Part shown: positions 24,418 through 32,233 of the stretch, piece by piece | How the letters are laid out: the number at the start of each line of letters is the position of its first letter | Numbering within the stretch: the first letter of the stretch is position 1 | Assembly (NCBI GenBank): GCA_004379135.1 | Contig: NBNI01000001.1 | Span: 1-54,808 of the forward strand | Length of the DNA: 54,808 nucleotides | Reading direction: 5' to 3' | Source of the DNA: Acidimicrobiales bacterium mtb01 | GTDB lineage: Bacteria; Actinomycetota; Acidimicrobiia; Acidimicrobiales; Ilumatobacteraceae | Made by a program: the position numbers and the translations under genes | Notes under the pieces: generated by a model | The model's input: only the letters and a program-made list of their open reading frames with translations | What the model was told of the DNA's origin: nothing | Databases searched by the model: none

Positions 24418-25667
24418 ACGCACCTCGCTCCCGTGTGCTCGACTCGGTCATCGACCTCCTCGATGCGCACGGCATCACGATGGACGAACTCCAGAGTCGC
24501 CTCGCAGGCCGCGGCGGTGTCGGCGTCACCCTCGGCGAGTTTCTCGACGACGAGCTCGCCAAGCTCACGTTCAACACTCGACGCACGTACGCCACCTCAC
24601 TGCAGCGACTGGCCGACGGCGCAGGACCGCACTGTGAGTGCGACTGCGCTCAATGCTCCGATACCACCGACGGTTGCGACTGCGAATGCAGGAAGTGCCG
24701 AACATCCAAGGTGCTCCTCGAACCGCTCAGAGATGTGCCGCTGACGTCGGTCACCTTCCGACAGCTTGAAGCAGCAGTCATCATCGCCCGGCGGGTCGCA
24801 CATAAGCGGGGCACCCAGGAGAACCGCCGACGCGCCGCCCGGGGTCGTGCAGCCAAGGCCGTTCACGGCAAGGGTGCAGCGGAAACCGCGGTGAACGCCT
24901 ACCGCTGGCTGTTCCTCAGGGCACGCCTCGTCGGACATATCCACAGTGACCCTGCGGTCGACCTGAAGATTCCACGACGCAGCGACACCCGCCGCAGGGC
25001 GCTCGCACCCAACGAGTTCGAGCCGTTCTTCGACGCCGTTGCCGGTGGTGGTGACGACCCCGAGCTCGACACGCTGCTGTGCTGGTTCCACGCCGAGACC
25101 GGAGCCCGCCGCGAAGGCGGCGTCGGACTGACCTGCGGGACGCTGCACGACGAACGACAGATGATTCGGCTCTCAGAGAAGTTCGAACTCGAGCGTGACC
25201 AACCCGTGTCCGCCGAACTCATCTCAGCATTACGGGCGCACGCCATCGAGCGAGGCGGGCCACGCTGCGACCCGACATCACCGTCATACGACCTCGAGTC
25301 ACCCGTGTTCTGGTACCGGGCGCGCGGCGGCCAACCATGCCGACCACTTACTGGCCGCCGCTACGACACGCTGTTCCAGCGCGTCCAGGCCACCCTGCCT
25401 TGGGCCGATCAGGTGGCGTTCACCGCACACGGGCTGCGCCATACGGCCGGCACGCTTGTCGAGCGACTCGCCGGCACGCAGGTCGCCCGCAGGTTCCTCG
25501 GTCACGCAGACCGCACCGTCACCGACACCTACACCGACGCGTCCGAGGCGGAAGTCGCAGCAGCCGTCGCACGACTCACCGGCCGACCACACCCACTCGT
25601 GCCGGCGCCAGGCGCACCCTCGGTCATCCCCACACAGCAGTTGGAGGAAAGGTCAGGACCGACCTGA
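24414..25667 (+). CDS. Tyrosine recombinase with Cys-rich insert
   Basis: A 417-aa phage-integrase-family recombinase. Catalytic residues: R232 in TGARREGG, H339 and R342 in HGLRH, H364 in GHAD, and nucleophile Y373 in TDTYTDAS. The N-terminal core-binding domain contains an unusual insert with eight cysteines at 74, 76, 78, 81 and 88, 90, 92, 95, a perfectly repeated C-x-C-x-C-x2-C pattern that probably binds zinc. It is coupled to the AbrB-like gene and lies just downstream of tRNA-Leu, so it probably integrates the accessory region there. A copy of codons around 364-406 occurs again at 27340-27466. Confidence 0.92.
   Translation: MNAPRSRVLDSVIDLLDAHGITMDELQSRLAGRGGVGVTLGEFLDDELAKLTFNTRRTYATSLQRLADGAGPHCECDCAQCSDTTDGCDCECRKCRTSKVLLEPLRDVPLTSVTFRQLEAAVIIARRVAHKRGTQENRRRAARGRAAKAVHGKGAAETAVNAYRWLFLRARLVGHIHSDPAVDLKIPRRSDTRRRALAPNEFEPFFDAVAGGGDDPELDTLLCWFHAETGARREGGVGLTCGTLHDERQMIRLSEKFELERDQPVSAELISALRAHAIERGGPRCDPTSPSYDLESPVFWYRARGGQPCRPLTGRRYDTLFQRVQATLPWADQVAFTAHGLRHTAGTLVERLAGTQVARRFLGHADRTVTDTYTDASEAEVAAAVARLTGRPHPLVPAPGAPSVIPTQQLEERSGPT
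25502..25631 (+). repeat. Integrase 3' end, direct repeat copy 1
   Basis: This 130-bp part of the integrase gene (from GHAD through the C-terminal tail) matches 27340-27466 in the same orientation with most bases identical, including an uninterrupted stretch around the codons for TYTDASEA. The two copies flank the lipoprotein/I36 pair between them. Confidence 0.85.
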
Positions 25668-25776
25668 GCCAACCGGGGCAACGTCAGGTGTGCACGTAAT
25701 CGAGTCAACTCGTTCAGAAACATTGCCTCCGTCATCGTCACCATCACGCGAACCTGAAGCCCCACCAGACGGCGAT

Positions 25777-26730
25777 CTAACTTGCAAGAAGCTCCGTTGC
25801 GCGGCCAATGGCCTGGCCGATTGTCAGCCGGTACTCCTCGATCACACCGAGGTTGGCATCGACTAGACCCTCCATCGACCGCTGCCACGCACGTCCGAAC
25901 ACTTCTCGCAGCCGACTCGATCGTGTGCACGAGCGGTCTGCGGTCCACACCGACATCGCTTCATCGGGATGCTGGTATGCGTACTGGCGGGCTTGCGTGA
26001 AGTGCTCGAACGCCCAGCCGCTGGCCGACATGCAACGAGCCCACTCTGCCCGCGCCGTGACAACATCTGGGTCGGCATTTGCCGACGTCACTGCAGTGAC
26101 GCTGATGCTCGCGACACCCATCTCAAACATGATTGCGTTTTCCGCCGAGCCAAACAGCGCGACGCGTGCCTCGGTCAGGCAACCTGTCTTCGGAATCGAG
26201 ACCTGACTCCCGTCCGGCAGGTTGACGGTGACTGCGTCGTCGAACTCTCCAAGCGCTGCTCGACTCCACGCAATTCGGGTCGCGTCGTCCAATGAGTTGG
26301 CATATGCGTCGTTGTCGAACACTCGGGCAGGGGCCACAGGCAGCGGAAGGTAACCAGTCGGTTCGATCACGTCATCAAGCGGTCTGTCTGCTCGATCTTC
26401 GTCCTGGCGCGCCTCAGCCATTGCGGATGCAGTCGCTATGTCGATTGCTACGAATCGGAAGCCCTTACGGCTCATGCACTCCGCAACCAGCCGCTCGCTC
26501 GCAAACGCGAGCGCCGCGCGGTCGTTGACCGAGACGTTCGGCAGCGCAAATCCCTGCAATACAGCAGCGTCCGAAGTGGCGGAGGCGCCGCCGGCTGCCG
26601 ACACGTCATCTGTGCCCGGGCCGTTCGTATCTCGATCGGTAGGCAAACCGGAAGACGTGCTCTGTCCATCGCAGCCCGTGAGTAACAGTGCCGCTAGCGC
26701 CAACAAGAGATGGGCTCGGCCAAGCCGCAT
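25777..26730 (-). CDS. Four-Cys lipoprotein, pair A
   Basis: A 317-aa lipoprotein with signal peptide and lipobox LLLTGC (Cys20), then a low-complexity Ser/Thr/Gly linker. The folded part shows the signature shared by at least four proteins in this window: ECMSRKGF, then GCLTEARVALFG, then WARCMSASGW, then DRSCTRSSRL. That is four conserved Cys beyond the lipid Cys, likely two disulfides. No known domain is recognised. The start ATG follows directly after the TAG stop of the upstream secreted-peptide gene (TAGATG), so translation is coupled. I infer a surface-anchored partner or immunity-like protein for that peptide. Confidence 0.8.
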   Translation of the reverse strand: MRLGRAHLLLALAALLLTGCDGQSTSSGLPTDRDTNGPGTDDVSAAGGASATSDAAVLQGFALPNVSVNDRAALAFASERLVAECMSRKGFRFVAIDIATASAMAEARQDEDRADRPLDDVIEPTGYLPLPVAPARVFDNDAYANSLDDATRIAWSRAALGEFDDAVTVNLPDGSQVSIPKTGCLTEARVALFGSAENAIMFEMGVASISVTAVTSANADPDVVTARAEWARCMSASGWAFEHFTQARQYAYQHPDEAMSVWTADRSCTRSSRLREVFGRAWQRSMEGLVDANLGVIEEYRLTIGQAIGRATELLAS

Positions 26731-27141
26731 CTAGCACGACCCGCCCGAGTTCCAGACGTGTGAACTCCCATTGTCCGCTGACCGACCGGTAGCGGCGAGG
26801 TTGAACCCGACGCCTGCCGCCACACAGTAGATTTGGGTGCCATAACCTTGGTACTGAAACACACGAACGCGAGATCCTGTCGAAGTGTTGCGGACCGACG
26901 AATCGTTGTTCTCGATTCCGCCATCCAAGTAGCCACCGGCTCCGGGCCAGTTGCTCGAGTCTCCGAACCATTGACCAAAGGCGCCGGACAAATCGGTCAC
27001 GAAGCCAGTGCCAGACCACGCACAGAAGTATCCAGGTGAAGCACACGTCGGCGAATCGGCGGCCGCACCTCCGGCATGGAGAGCGACTGTGGCCGACAAG
27101 GCGACCGCAGCGGCCGCTATACGGGATGCTCTGACCAGCAT
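26731..27141 (-). CDS. Secreted I36/crystallin-like peptide, pair A
   Basis: A 136-aa exported protein: signal peptide to about residue 29, then CASPGYFCAW (C33, C40), IENNDSSVRN, IYCVAAG (C106) and a terminal SGGSC, with Cys as the last residue. The CxxxxxxCxW start and N(N/D)xSS motif resemble peptidase inhibitor family I36 (beta-gamma-crystallin fold, as in the Streptomyces metalloprotease inhibitor SMPI). ATG 27141 has GAAGGAG upstream; a GTG 15 nt earlier is a weaker alternative. It is the first gene of a two-gene unit with the lipoprotein. Possible roles are protease inhibitor, toxin or signal; none is proven. Confidence 0.75.
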   Translation of the reverse strand: MLVRASRIAAAAVALSATVALHAGGAAADSPTCASPGYFCAWSGTGFVTDLSGAFGQWFGDSSNWPGAGGYLDGGIENNDSSVRNTSTGSRVRVFQYQGYGTQIYCVAAGVGFNLAATGRSADNGSSHVWNSGGSC

Positions 27142-27339
27142 TGTAATCTCCTTCACTCAAGTCCGGATCAAGGTCCGGAACGACGTGCTGCTCATAAGGT
27201 GTCGCCACCGAAGCTGGTGTTACTCCCACGCGTTAGGTAGTGACGAGCGACGATTGGATGACCTCACGCAAGAGCCCGCGTGGCGTGGAACTTCCAGCCA
27301 CAACGCGTGTCAGCGCTCGCTGAGAACCGCGATCTGCGC

Positions 27340-27466
27340 TCACGCCGACCACACGGTCAGCGACACCTACACCGACGCGTCCGAGGCAGAGGTCGCAGCA
27401 GCCGTCGCACCATTCACCGGCCAACCACGCCCACTCGCCGGCGCCTGGCGCACCCTCGGTCATCCC
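27340..27466 (+). pseudogene. Integrase 3'-end fragment (direct repeat copy 2)
   Basis: The translated fragment reads HADHTVSDTYTDASEAEV and continues like the C-terminus of the integrase at 24414-25667, including the nucleophile Tyr. It lacks all upstream recombinase sequence. The DNA is close to 25502-25631 but has many third-position changes, so it is not a recent duplicate and may derive from a related, now lost, integrase. It lies between pairs A and B. Confidence 0.85.
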
Positions 27467-27564
27467 CCCGGACCAATGAGGCGAGCAGAGGAACACACGG
27501 ATCGGGGCGAACACTCACTACTGAAAGCAGGCAACTGGTCACCTGTCGAGACAAGGAAACAGCA

Positions 27565-28050
27565 ATGAATCCGATCCACACAAGCTCGCGGAGATTTGTC
27601 ACCTCAATCTGCGTGCTCGCAATCACCCTCGTCGTCCCGTTCCTTATCACCGGACGTGCAGATGCCCTCACCTACACGGTGTCTCAGTGCGGTTCAGGCG
27701 ACATCTGCATTTCGGATGGTACGAGTTTCTCGACATCCTCAACCGCCTCATCCGGGTGCACGATGGCGGGTTGGGATCTTCTCACAAGCGAAACTGGTAT
27801 CACCATCAACTTCTATAACTATTCGTATGGTGGATCGGGATGTTCCAACTACACGACAGTGAACAACGCCGATCAGGTGAGGAACCGCATGTCGGCCTCT
27901 GGACGGACAGCTTGCTACTACAACGAGCCGAATCTTGTCGCTCCGGTGTTCGCGCTGCCCTATAACTCAACCACCTGGAACACGCTGGCGTCTGCCTACC
28001 GAAATCAGACATCTTCCATCACCGCGGTCGTAGCAGGTGCATCCTGTTGA
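27565..28050 (+). CDS. Secreted Cys-rich crystallin-like peptide, pair B
   Basis: A 161-aa exported protein with a signal peptide to about residue 34, then CGSGDICISDG (C42, C48), further Cys at 65, 93 and 117, VRNRMSASGRTACYYN, and the ending YRNQTSSITAVVAGASC with Cys161 last. The plan (N-terminal CxxxxxC, NxTSS-type turns, C-terminal Cys) parallels pair A, but the sequence is strongly diverged. An AAGGA ribosome-binding site precedes ATG 27565. The lipoprotein gene starts inside its stop codon (TTGA overlap). Assignment to the I36 superfamily is tentative. Confidence 0.7.
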   Translation: MNPIHTSSRRFVTSICVLAITLVVPFLITGRADALTYTVSQCGSGDICISDGTSFSTSSTASSGCTMAGWDLLTSETGITINFYNYSYGGSGCSNYTTVNNADQVRNRMSASGRTACYYNEPNLVAPVFALPYNSTTWNTLASAYRNQTSSITAVVAGASC

Positions 28051-28919
28051 GAGCCGTTGTATTGCTGTGGGCCGGCCTTACGCTGACCACTGTCGGATGC
28101 GGAGCCAACGGTGACGAGAAGTTGGAGACAGGTGGTTCTACTGCTGAGTCACTCGGCACGGAGATCGCCACGTCGGGCGTCGCGTATGCCCCGGTCTCCA
28201 GTTTCTACTCCACGTTCGGTCCCCCACCATCTCTCATTCAGGCTCTACACGTTGAGTGGCAACAGCAAGTACTTACCTGCATGACTGGAGCCGGCTTTCC
28301 TGACTACCAGGTCCTCCCGAAGCCGGAAGGCCCCTTTCGGCCAGTACGACACGATGAGTTGGCTCGGGACGAGTTGGAGGTGATGGGCTTTCTTCCCATC
28401 AGTAACGTTGACCAGCTTTACGCTCGAGCCGCCGACGATCAGGACGCGCGGCTCGAGTCGGACGGCGCATTCCGCGCCGCGTTGGTCGGCGATGAATCAT
28501 CCACGAGTACTGGATGTGCAGGTAGTGCTCGGTCCGATGTTTATGGCGTAGACAATGTGCTCACCTCGACTGCTGCACTGCTCTCCAATCTTGACTCTGA
28601 GGTCTTGGTTCGCGTGCTTTCGAGTTCTGACTACACATCGTTGGAGCACGACTGGAGCGAGTGCATGGAGGAGAAGGGAGAGACTTTCTCGACCCGCTCC
28701 TCCATGTTCAATCGCACCTGGGAAGCACCGAGGCCATCGTCCGATGAGATTCGTGTATCCCTCGCTGACTTTGACTGTCGTGCGGTCGTCAACTTCGGCG
28801 AGAGGTATGCCTCGATTTCAGAACCGATCTTTCGGTTGATCGCAGAGGACAACGCCGAGCAACTGGCGGATGCTACGAGCCAACTCGATGACTTGGCGCA
28901 AACGGTTGAGGTCCCATAG
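28047..28919 (+). CDS. Four-Cys lipoprotein, pair B
   Basis: A 290-aa lipoprotein (TTG start; lipobox TTVGC, Cys18). It carries the family signature: TCMTGAGFPDYQVLPKP, GCAGSARSDVYG, WSECMEEKG and DFDCRAVVNFG. The order and spacing match pair A and the copies at 32996 and 53044. The TTG overlaps the TGA of the peptide gene, which forces coupling and supports this start. No domain of known function is present. Expected location is the outer face of the cytoplasmic membrane. Confidence 0.78.
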   Translation: MRAVVLLWAGLTLTTVGCGANGDEKLETGGSTAESLGTEIATSGVAYAPVSSFYSTFGPPPSLIQALHVEWQQQVLTCMTGAGFPDYQVLPKPEGPFRPVRHDELARDELEVMGFLPISNVDQLYARAADDQDARLESDGAFRAALVGDESSTSTGCAGSARSDVYGVDNVLTSTAALLSNLDSEVLVRVLSSSDYTSLEHDWSECMEEKGETFSTRSSMFNRTWEAPRPSSDEIRVSLADFDCRAVVNFGERYASISEPIFRLIAEDNAEQLADATSQLDDLAQTVEVP

Positions 28920-29214
28920 CCAGTCGATTCGCTCCAACTCGTGCGGAATCTATGTTGCGACGCCAGTTGCAGCAGGCCTTGCTCCGATAGGTCACTCCTC
29001 CGGCGTTCGCGTCGGCATCCAAGGAAAGGGAAGATAGGCGGTCTCGCCTCTTGCCGGTCGGCTAACTCACGCCGGGTGTCAGAAGGTGGCTGTGCCACGA
29101 CGTTGAGTCCTCGCGTCTGGAATGCGAAGCCCGCAACGTGGTGTGCATCGAGCGAAGGCTCCAAAGGTTGCGCTCTGCTCGACTGGGCCCAGCGGTCCGA
29201 CTGCACCGGGTTGT
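28920..29214. other. Gap between pair B and the sigma-WhiB gene
   Basis: No convincing gene, repeat or strong hairpin is seen. It should hold the promoter of the sigma-WhiB gene, but I cannot point to clear -35/-10 boxes. Confidence 0.4.
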
Positions 29215-30183
29215 ATGACAACTCGAAACAACCACCAACGCCATCAACTTCACGAACAGTTGCTCGCTGTCCATCGGGCCGGCCTGGCTGCTGCCGCGAC
29301 GGTCGAGACCGCCGCCAACCGAATCGTCCGTCGCCGTGCGATCCGCGAAGGCGACAGAGCCCTCGAGGACCTACTTCGGGATCTCGATGGCCTGCTCCGC
29401 TACTTCGCACGTCGCTTCGCACACGACCACCACGACTTGGAGGACCTCATGCAGACGGCACGGCTCCATGCAGTCCGAGCACTTCCGTCGTGGCAGCCGA
29501 ACGGCGGGGCGACCATCGCCACGTGGGTGGCAACGTTCCTCCACTCCGAGTTGCGCTCCGCAATCCGTCGCATCCGCCCCCACCACGAGGTCCTGACCTC
29601 CTTCGACATCAATGCACTCGACGACCTCGGACTCGAGCCGTGCGTGGTCGAACAGGCCTTCGAGTTCGTCGAATCCGCCACCGATACCGGTGACCGCCTC
29701 GACCGGCTGCACTCGACGCTCGATCCGCACGACGCTCTTCACCTCGCCGAGATGGCTCGCGGCGACGTGGGCGCCGCAGGGTCAGCGTGGGCCCGCGGTC
29801 GAGTTCGCGCCCTCGTCGCTCACCCGACAAGCGGCGTCATGCAGACCACCGCAACGTCCTCTCCATTCCCGAGACCGTCAACACCGATCGACATCGATGC
29901 CGACACCGCGTGGGTGGCAGCCAACCCCGAACCACAACCGAACTGGACGGTCCTCGCCCGCTGTGCCGGAGATGAGCAGGCGGACTATTTCCCGCCCCGC
30001 GGTGTCGCATACGCGGATTCGACCATCGAGCGCTGTCGAACCTGTCCGGTACGCCTTGACTGCCTCGCCGCAGGATCGCAGGACTCCACCTGGCCCGGCA
30101 TGTGGGGCGGTCACCCGCTTCGAGCACGCACAGCGATCCGAAAAGCCATGCGAACCAAGCACTCCAAGGTCACTACCAAATGA
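29215..30183 (+). CDS. Sigma-70 region 2 fused to a WhiB domain
   Basis: A 322-aa protein with two recognisable parts. Residues 52-120 are sigma-70 region 2: LLRYFARRFAHDHHDLEDLMQ (core binding), GGATIATWVATFLHSELRSAIRR (-10 recognition side). Residues about 225-310 are a WhiB-like domain with C250, C274, C277 and C283 (C-x23-C-x2-C-x5-C, the 4Fe-4S ligands) and the GMWGG turn. A possible degenerate region-4-like helix pair lies near 168-205. WhiB proteins normally bind a separate sigma factor; here both sit in one chain, so a redox- or NO-sensitive sigma factor is a reasonable inference. Start chosen at ATG 29215; the ribosome-binding site is weak. It is coupled (ATGA) to the next gene. Confidence 0.82.
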   Translation: MTTRNNHQRHQLHEQLLAVHRAGLAAAATVETAANRIVRRRAIREGDRALEDLLRDLDGLLRYFARRFAHDHHDLEDLMQTARLHAVRALPSWQPNGGATIATWVATFLHSELRSAIRRIRPHHEVLTSFDINALDDLGLEPCVVEQAFEFVESATDTGDRLDRLHSTLDPHDALHLAEMARGDVGAAGSAWARGRVRALVAHPTSGVMQTTATSSPFPRPSTPIDIDADTAWVAANPEPQPNWTVLARCAGDEQADYFPPRGVAYADSTIERCRTCPVRLDCLAAGSQDSTWPGMWGGHPLRARTAIRKAMRTKHSKVTTK

Positions 30184-30854
30184 GTATGGAACACATCACT
30201 GAGTCCAGCATTGCCATCAACCGCGCCTCCCGCATCGCGTTGCGAGCATCCTCACCCGATGCCGACGACTACCTCGCCGGCTGGCTGCTTGGATCACTGC
30301 AGCGCTGGTGGATGATGCACCGACGACTCGTCACGGAAGCGGGTGTTCGCGACGTCTTCGCCGATGCCGTCGAGTCGTCGCTCCAACACCTCGAGCGCAC
30401 GGACGGAGACCGACGTGTCCTCACTGGCTTCGTCGCCAGCCTGCGAGACAGCGAGCCGGCGGTCCGCTACGCCGTCGCACGAGCGGTCGTCGTACACCTC
30501 GGTCTCGACCCGGACGCCACCGTGCTCTCGCAACACCTCAGCGAATGGGACTACGCGCCGACGAGCGTTGAGGGAGACACCGACGAGGAGGCCGCCGCCT
30601 ACCTAGGATCGCTGACCCGGCAGTCCATCATCCTCGTCGCCGACCCGGACACGTCACCGGAAACACGGGAAGAGATCATCGCCACCGCTTACTCGAACTT
30701 GCGACACATCGCATGCACTCGTTCGCGCAACGACGACTTGTGGACAGCTGTAACGGCCGGCCTTCACGCATTCCCTGGAGACGACGACCTCACGCGACTC
30801 GCCCGAATCTCATGCGTCGTGGAGTGCCTTGACATTTGCAGGGATACGCCGTAG
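30180..30854 (+). CDS. Unknown protein coupled to sigma-WhiB gene
   Basis: A 224-aa, acidic, apparently all-helical cytosolic protein. I recognise no family. It starts within the stop codon of the sigma-WhiB gene (ATGA), so the two are made together. Stretches such as YLAGWLLGSLQRWWMM, SEPAVRYAVARAVVVHLGLD and TREEIIATAYSNLRHIAC suggest HEAT-like helical pairs. By position it could be an anti-sigma or co-regulator, but nothing in the sequence proves this. There are no membrane segments and no Cys cluster. Confidence 0.7.
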   Translation: MSMEHITESSIAINRASRIALRASSPDADDYLAGWLLGSLQRWWMMHRRLVTEAGVRDVFADAVESSLQHLERTDGDRRVLTGFVASLRDSEPAVRYAVARAVVVHLGLDPDATVLSQHLSEWDYAPTSVEGDTDEEAAAYLGSLTRQSIILVADPDTSPETREEIIATAYSNLRHIACTRSRNDDLWTAVTAGLHAFPGDDDLTRLARISCVVECLDICRDTP

Positions 30855-31088
30855 TGCCATGCCCGGGAACGCTTCTTTATTGGGGGGTAGAGCGTTACCC
30901 GTCAGTTGAGCACCGATCTCAGGGCGACGGCCGCCATCGGATCTGGACGTGAGCCGAGGGCCCGGGGTTGCTCAGGCGATCGCCGTCCGCCGCCTCAACG
31001 ACTCGTCGCGAGGCCTTGGAACGCCTGAGGCCCACGCGACACCTATCGATTGACCACACTCGGTTCGGTCGAAGGGAGGAACTCAAGC

Positions 31089-31988
31089 ATGACGCGACTT
31101 CGACCTCAGTCGCGATCGCGACGGCTCGCCTTTGCACTGCTGCTGGCTCCGGTGGCGGCTGGGGCGGGCTGTAGTCCATCGTCGGGTTCGACGGACTCGA
31201 CGAACCAGCAGCAGAACGTTGCGACCACGGACGACGTCACGCCGCTGCCCCTGGAGGATCGACTGACTCGGGTACTCGGCCACTCACTTGCAGAGATCTT
31301 TCGTGCTGTCGAATCGGTGCGACGCGACTGGATCGTCACGTGTGTCACTGACAGGGGATGGATGTTGACCGCCGAACAGCAGCGCAACCTTGGCCCTGCG
31401 CCCGCGCCCGGGTCGGGGTACGCGGAACAGATCGCCGACGCGATCGAATCCGGCGAGCTGGCAGCGGTCGCATCCGGGCAGCAAGAAGCCGAAGACCCGG
31501 CGTTCGCTGGGGCCGTCACCGATTGCGTGTCGAAGGCCGAGTCGGAGTTTCCGAACCCGAACGCTTCGATACTCGACCAGCTCGAGCAGTTCAACGTCGA
31601 CGTAGCAGGCCGAGCCCAGGCAGACCCGAGAACCGTGGCTGCTGCGTCGGAGCGAGAGGAGTGCCTTGCTTCCACGGGTATCGCGGCCGGCCCTGGTGGA
31701 TCTCTGGCAGACGCCCTTGCGTTCGAGATCGATTCCGTCGTGTCCTCGTTCGTTTCGAGTGGGCTTGGCAGTGAGGAAGCAGTGCGAGAGCTGCGGCAAC
31801 TCGCTCAGGCGGAGCGACTCGTCGCAGATTGCCTCCAGGCCTACGCCAATGTGGAGGACATGGTCGTCGGCGAAGTGCAGACCGATCTGCTCGGGCAAAA
31901 TCCTGGACTGCTGGAGGGGATCGCCGAGCAGGTGGTCGTTGAGTTGCAGCGGTACGAGCAGTATCTCGACAGCGATCCGTCCACGTGA
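31089..31988 (+). CDS. Lone Cys-containing lipoprotein C
   Basis: A 299-aa lipoprotein (lipobox AGAGC, Cys28), with a Ser/Thr/Asn-rich linker and a helical domain. Cys-centred motifs TCVTDRGW, DCVSKAESEF, EECLASTG and DCLQAYANVEDM are reminiscent of the pair-type lipoproteins, but spacing differs and the W-x-x-C-M motif is absent, so it is a distant member at best. A GGGAGG ribosome-binding site lies 9 nt before ATG 31089. Unlike the others it has no secreted-peptide gene upstream; the 234-nt gap after the previous gene has none. Confidence 0.7.
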   Translation: MTRLRPQSRSRRLAFALLLAPVAAGAGCSPSSGSTDSTNQQQNVATTDDVTPLPLEDRLTRVLGHSLAEIFRAVESVRRDWIVTCVTDRGWMLTAEQQRNLGPAPAPGSGYAEQIADAIESGELAAVASGQQEAEDPAFAGAVTDCVSKAESEFPNPNASILDQLEQFNVDVAGRAQADPRTVAAASEREECLASTGIAAGPGGSLADALAFEIDSVVSSFVSSGLGSEEAVRELRQLAQAERLVADCLQAYANVEDMVVGEVQTDLLGQNPGLLEGIAEQVVVELQRYEQYLDSDPST

Positions 31989-32098
31989 GTGTGAGCGCCT
32001 CGCTGATCAGCGGATCGTCAGCGCTCCTGACGCCAGTGAATCTGAACTTCTGACCGGCGTTCGATGCTTTGGCCCAGGCGCGGCCGCCTCGTGCGTTG

Positions 32099-32233
32099 AT
32101 GCTCAGCGCGCTGGTCGTGAGCTCGTTGCTTGTCCTCGTCGGATGCACCTCCGTCGATGATCCGTCGGGTGAGGCGCCAACCCGAGCCAGCGCTCGAGGA
32201 CACGGTTTGACGTCGTCAAGGTTGTCGACCTGA
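32099..32233 (+). pseudogene. Truncated lipoprotein start cut by an IS-like end
   Basis: An open frame of 44 codons begins with a good lipoprotein signal: SALVVSSLLVLVGC (lipobox LVGC, Cys16), then TSVDDPSGE. It runs into the left terminal repeat of the IS-like element at about 32221 and stops 13 nt inside it. It is best read as the 5' remnant of another lipoprotein gene interrupted by the insertion. It is too short to show whether it carried the four-Cys signature. Confidence 0.55.

Noticed and set aside
27008-27568. A 186-codon gene spanning the integrase fragment.
   Set aside because: Only about 40 codons match the integrase C-terminus; the rest is unrelated sequence with no start signal, so it is a fragment rather than a gene.
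30855-30905. Intrinsic terminator after the gene coupled to sigma-WhiB (AACGCT ... AGCGTT).
   Set aside because: The stem is only 6 bp with a 17-nt loop and no T-run, too weak to list as a feature.
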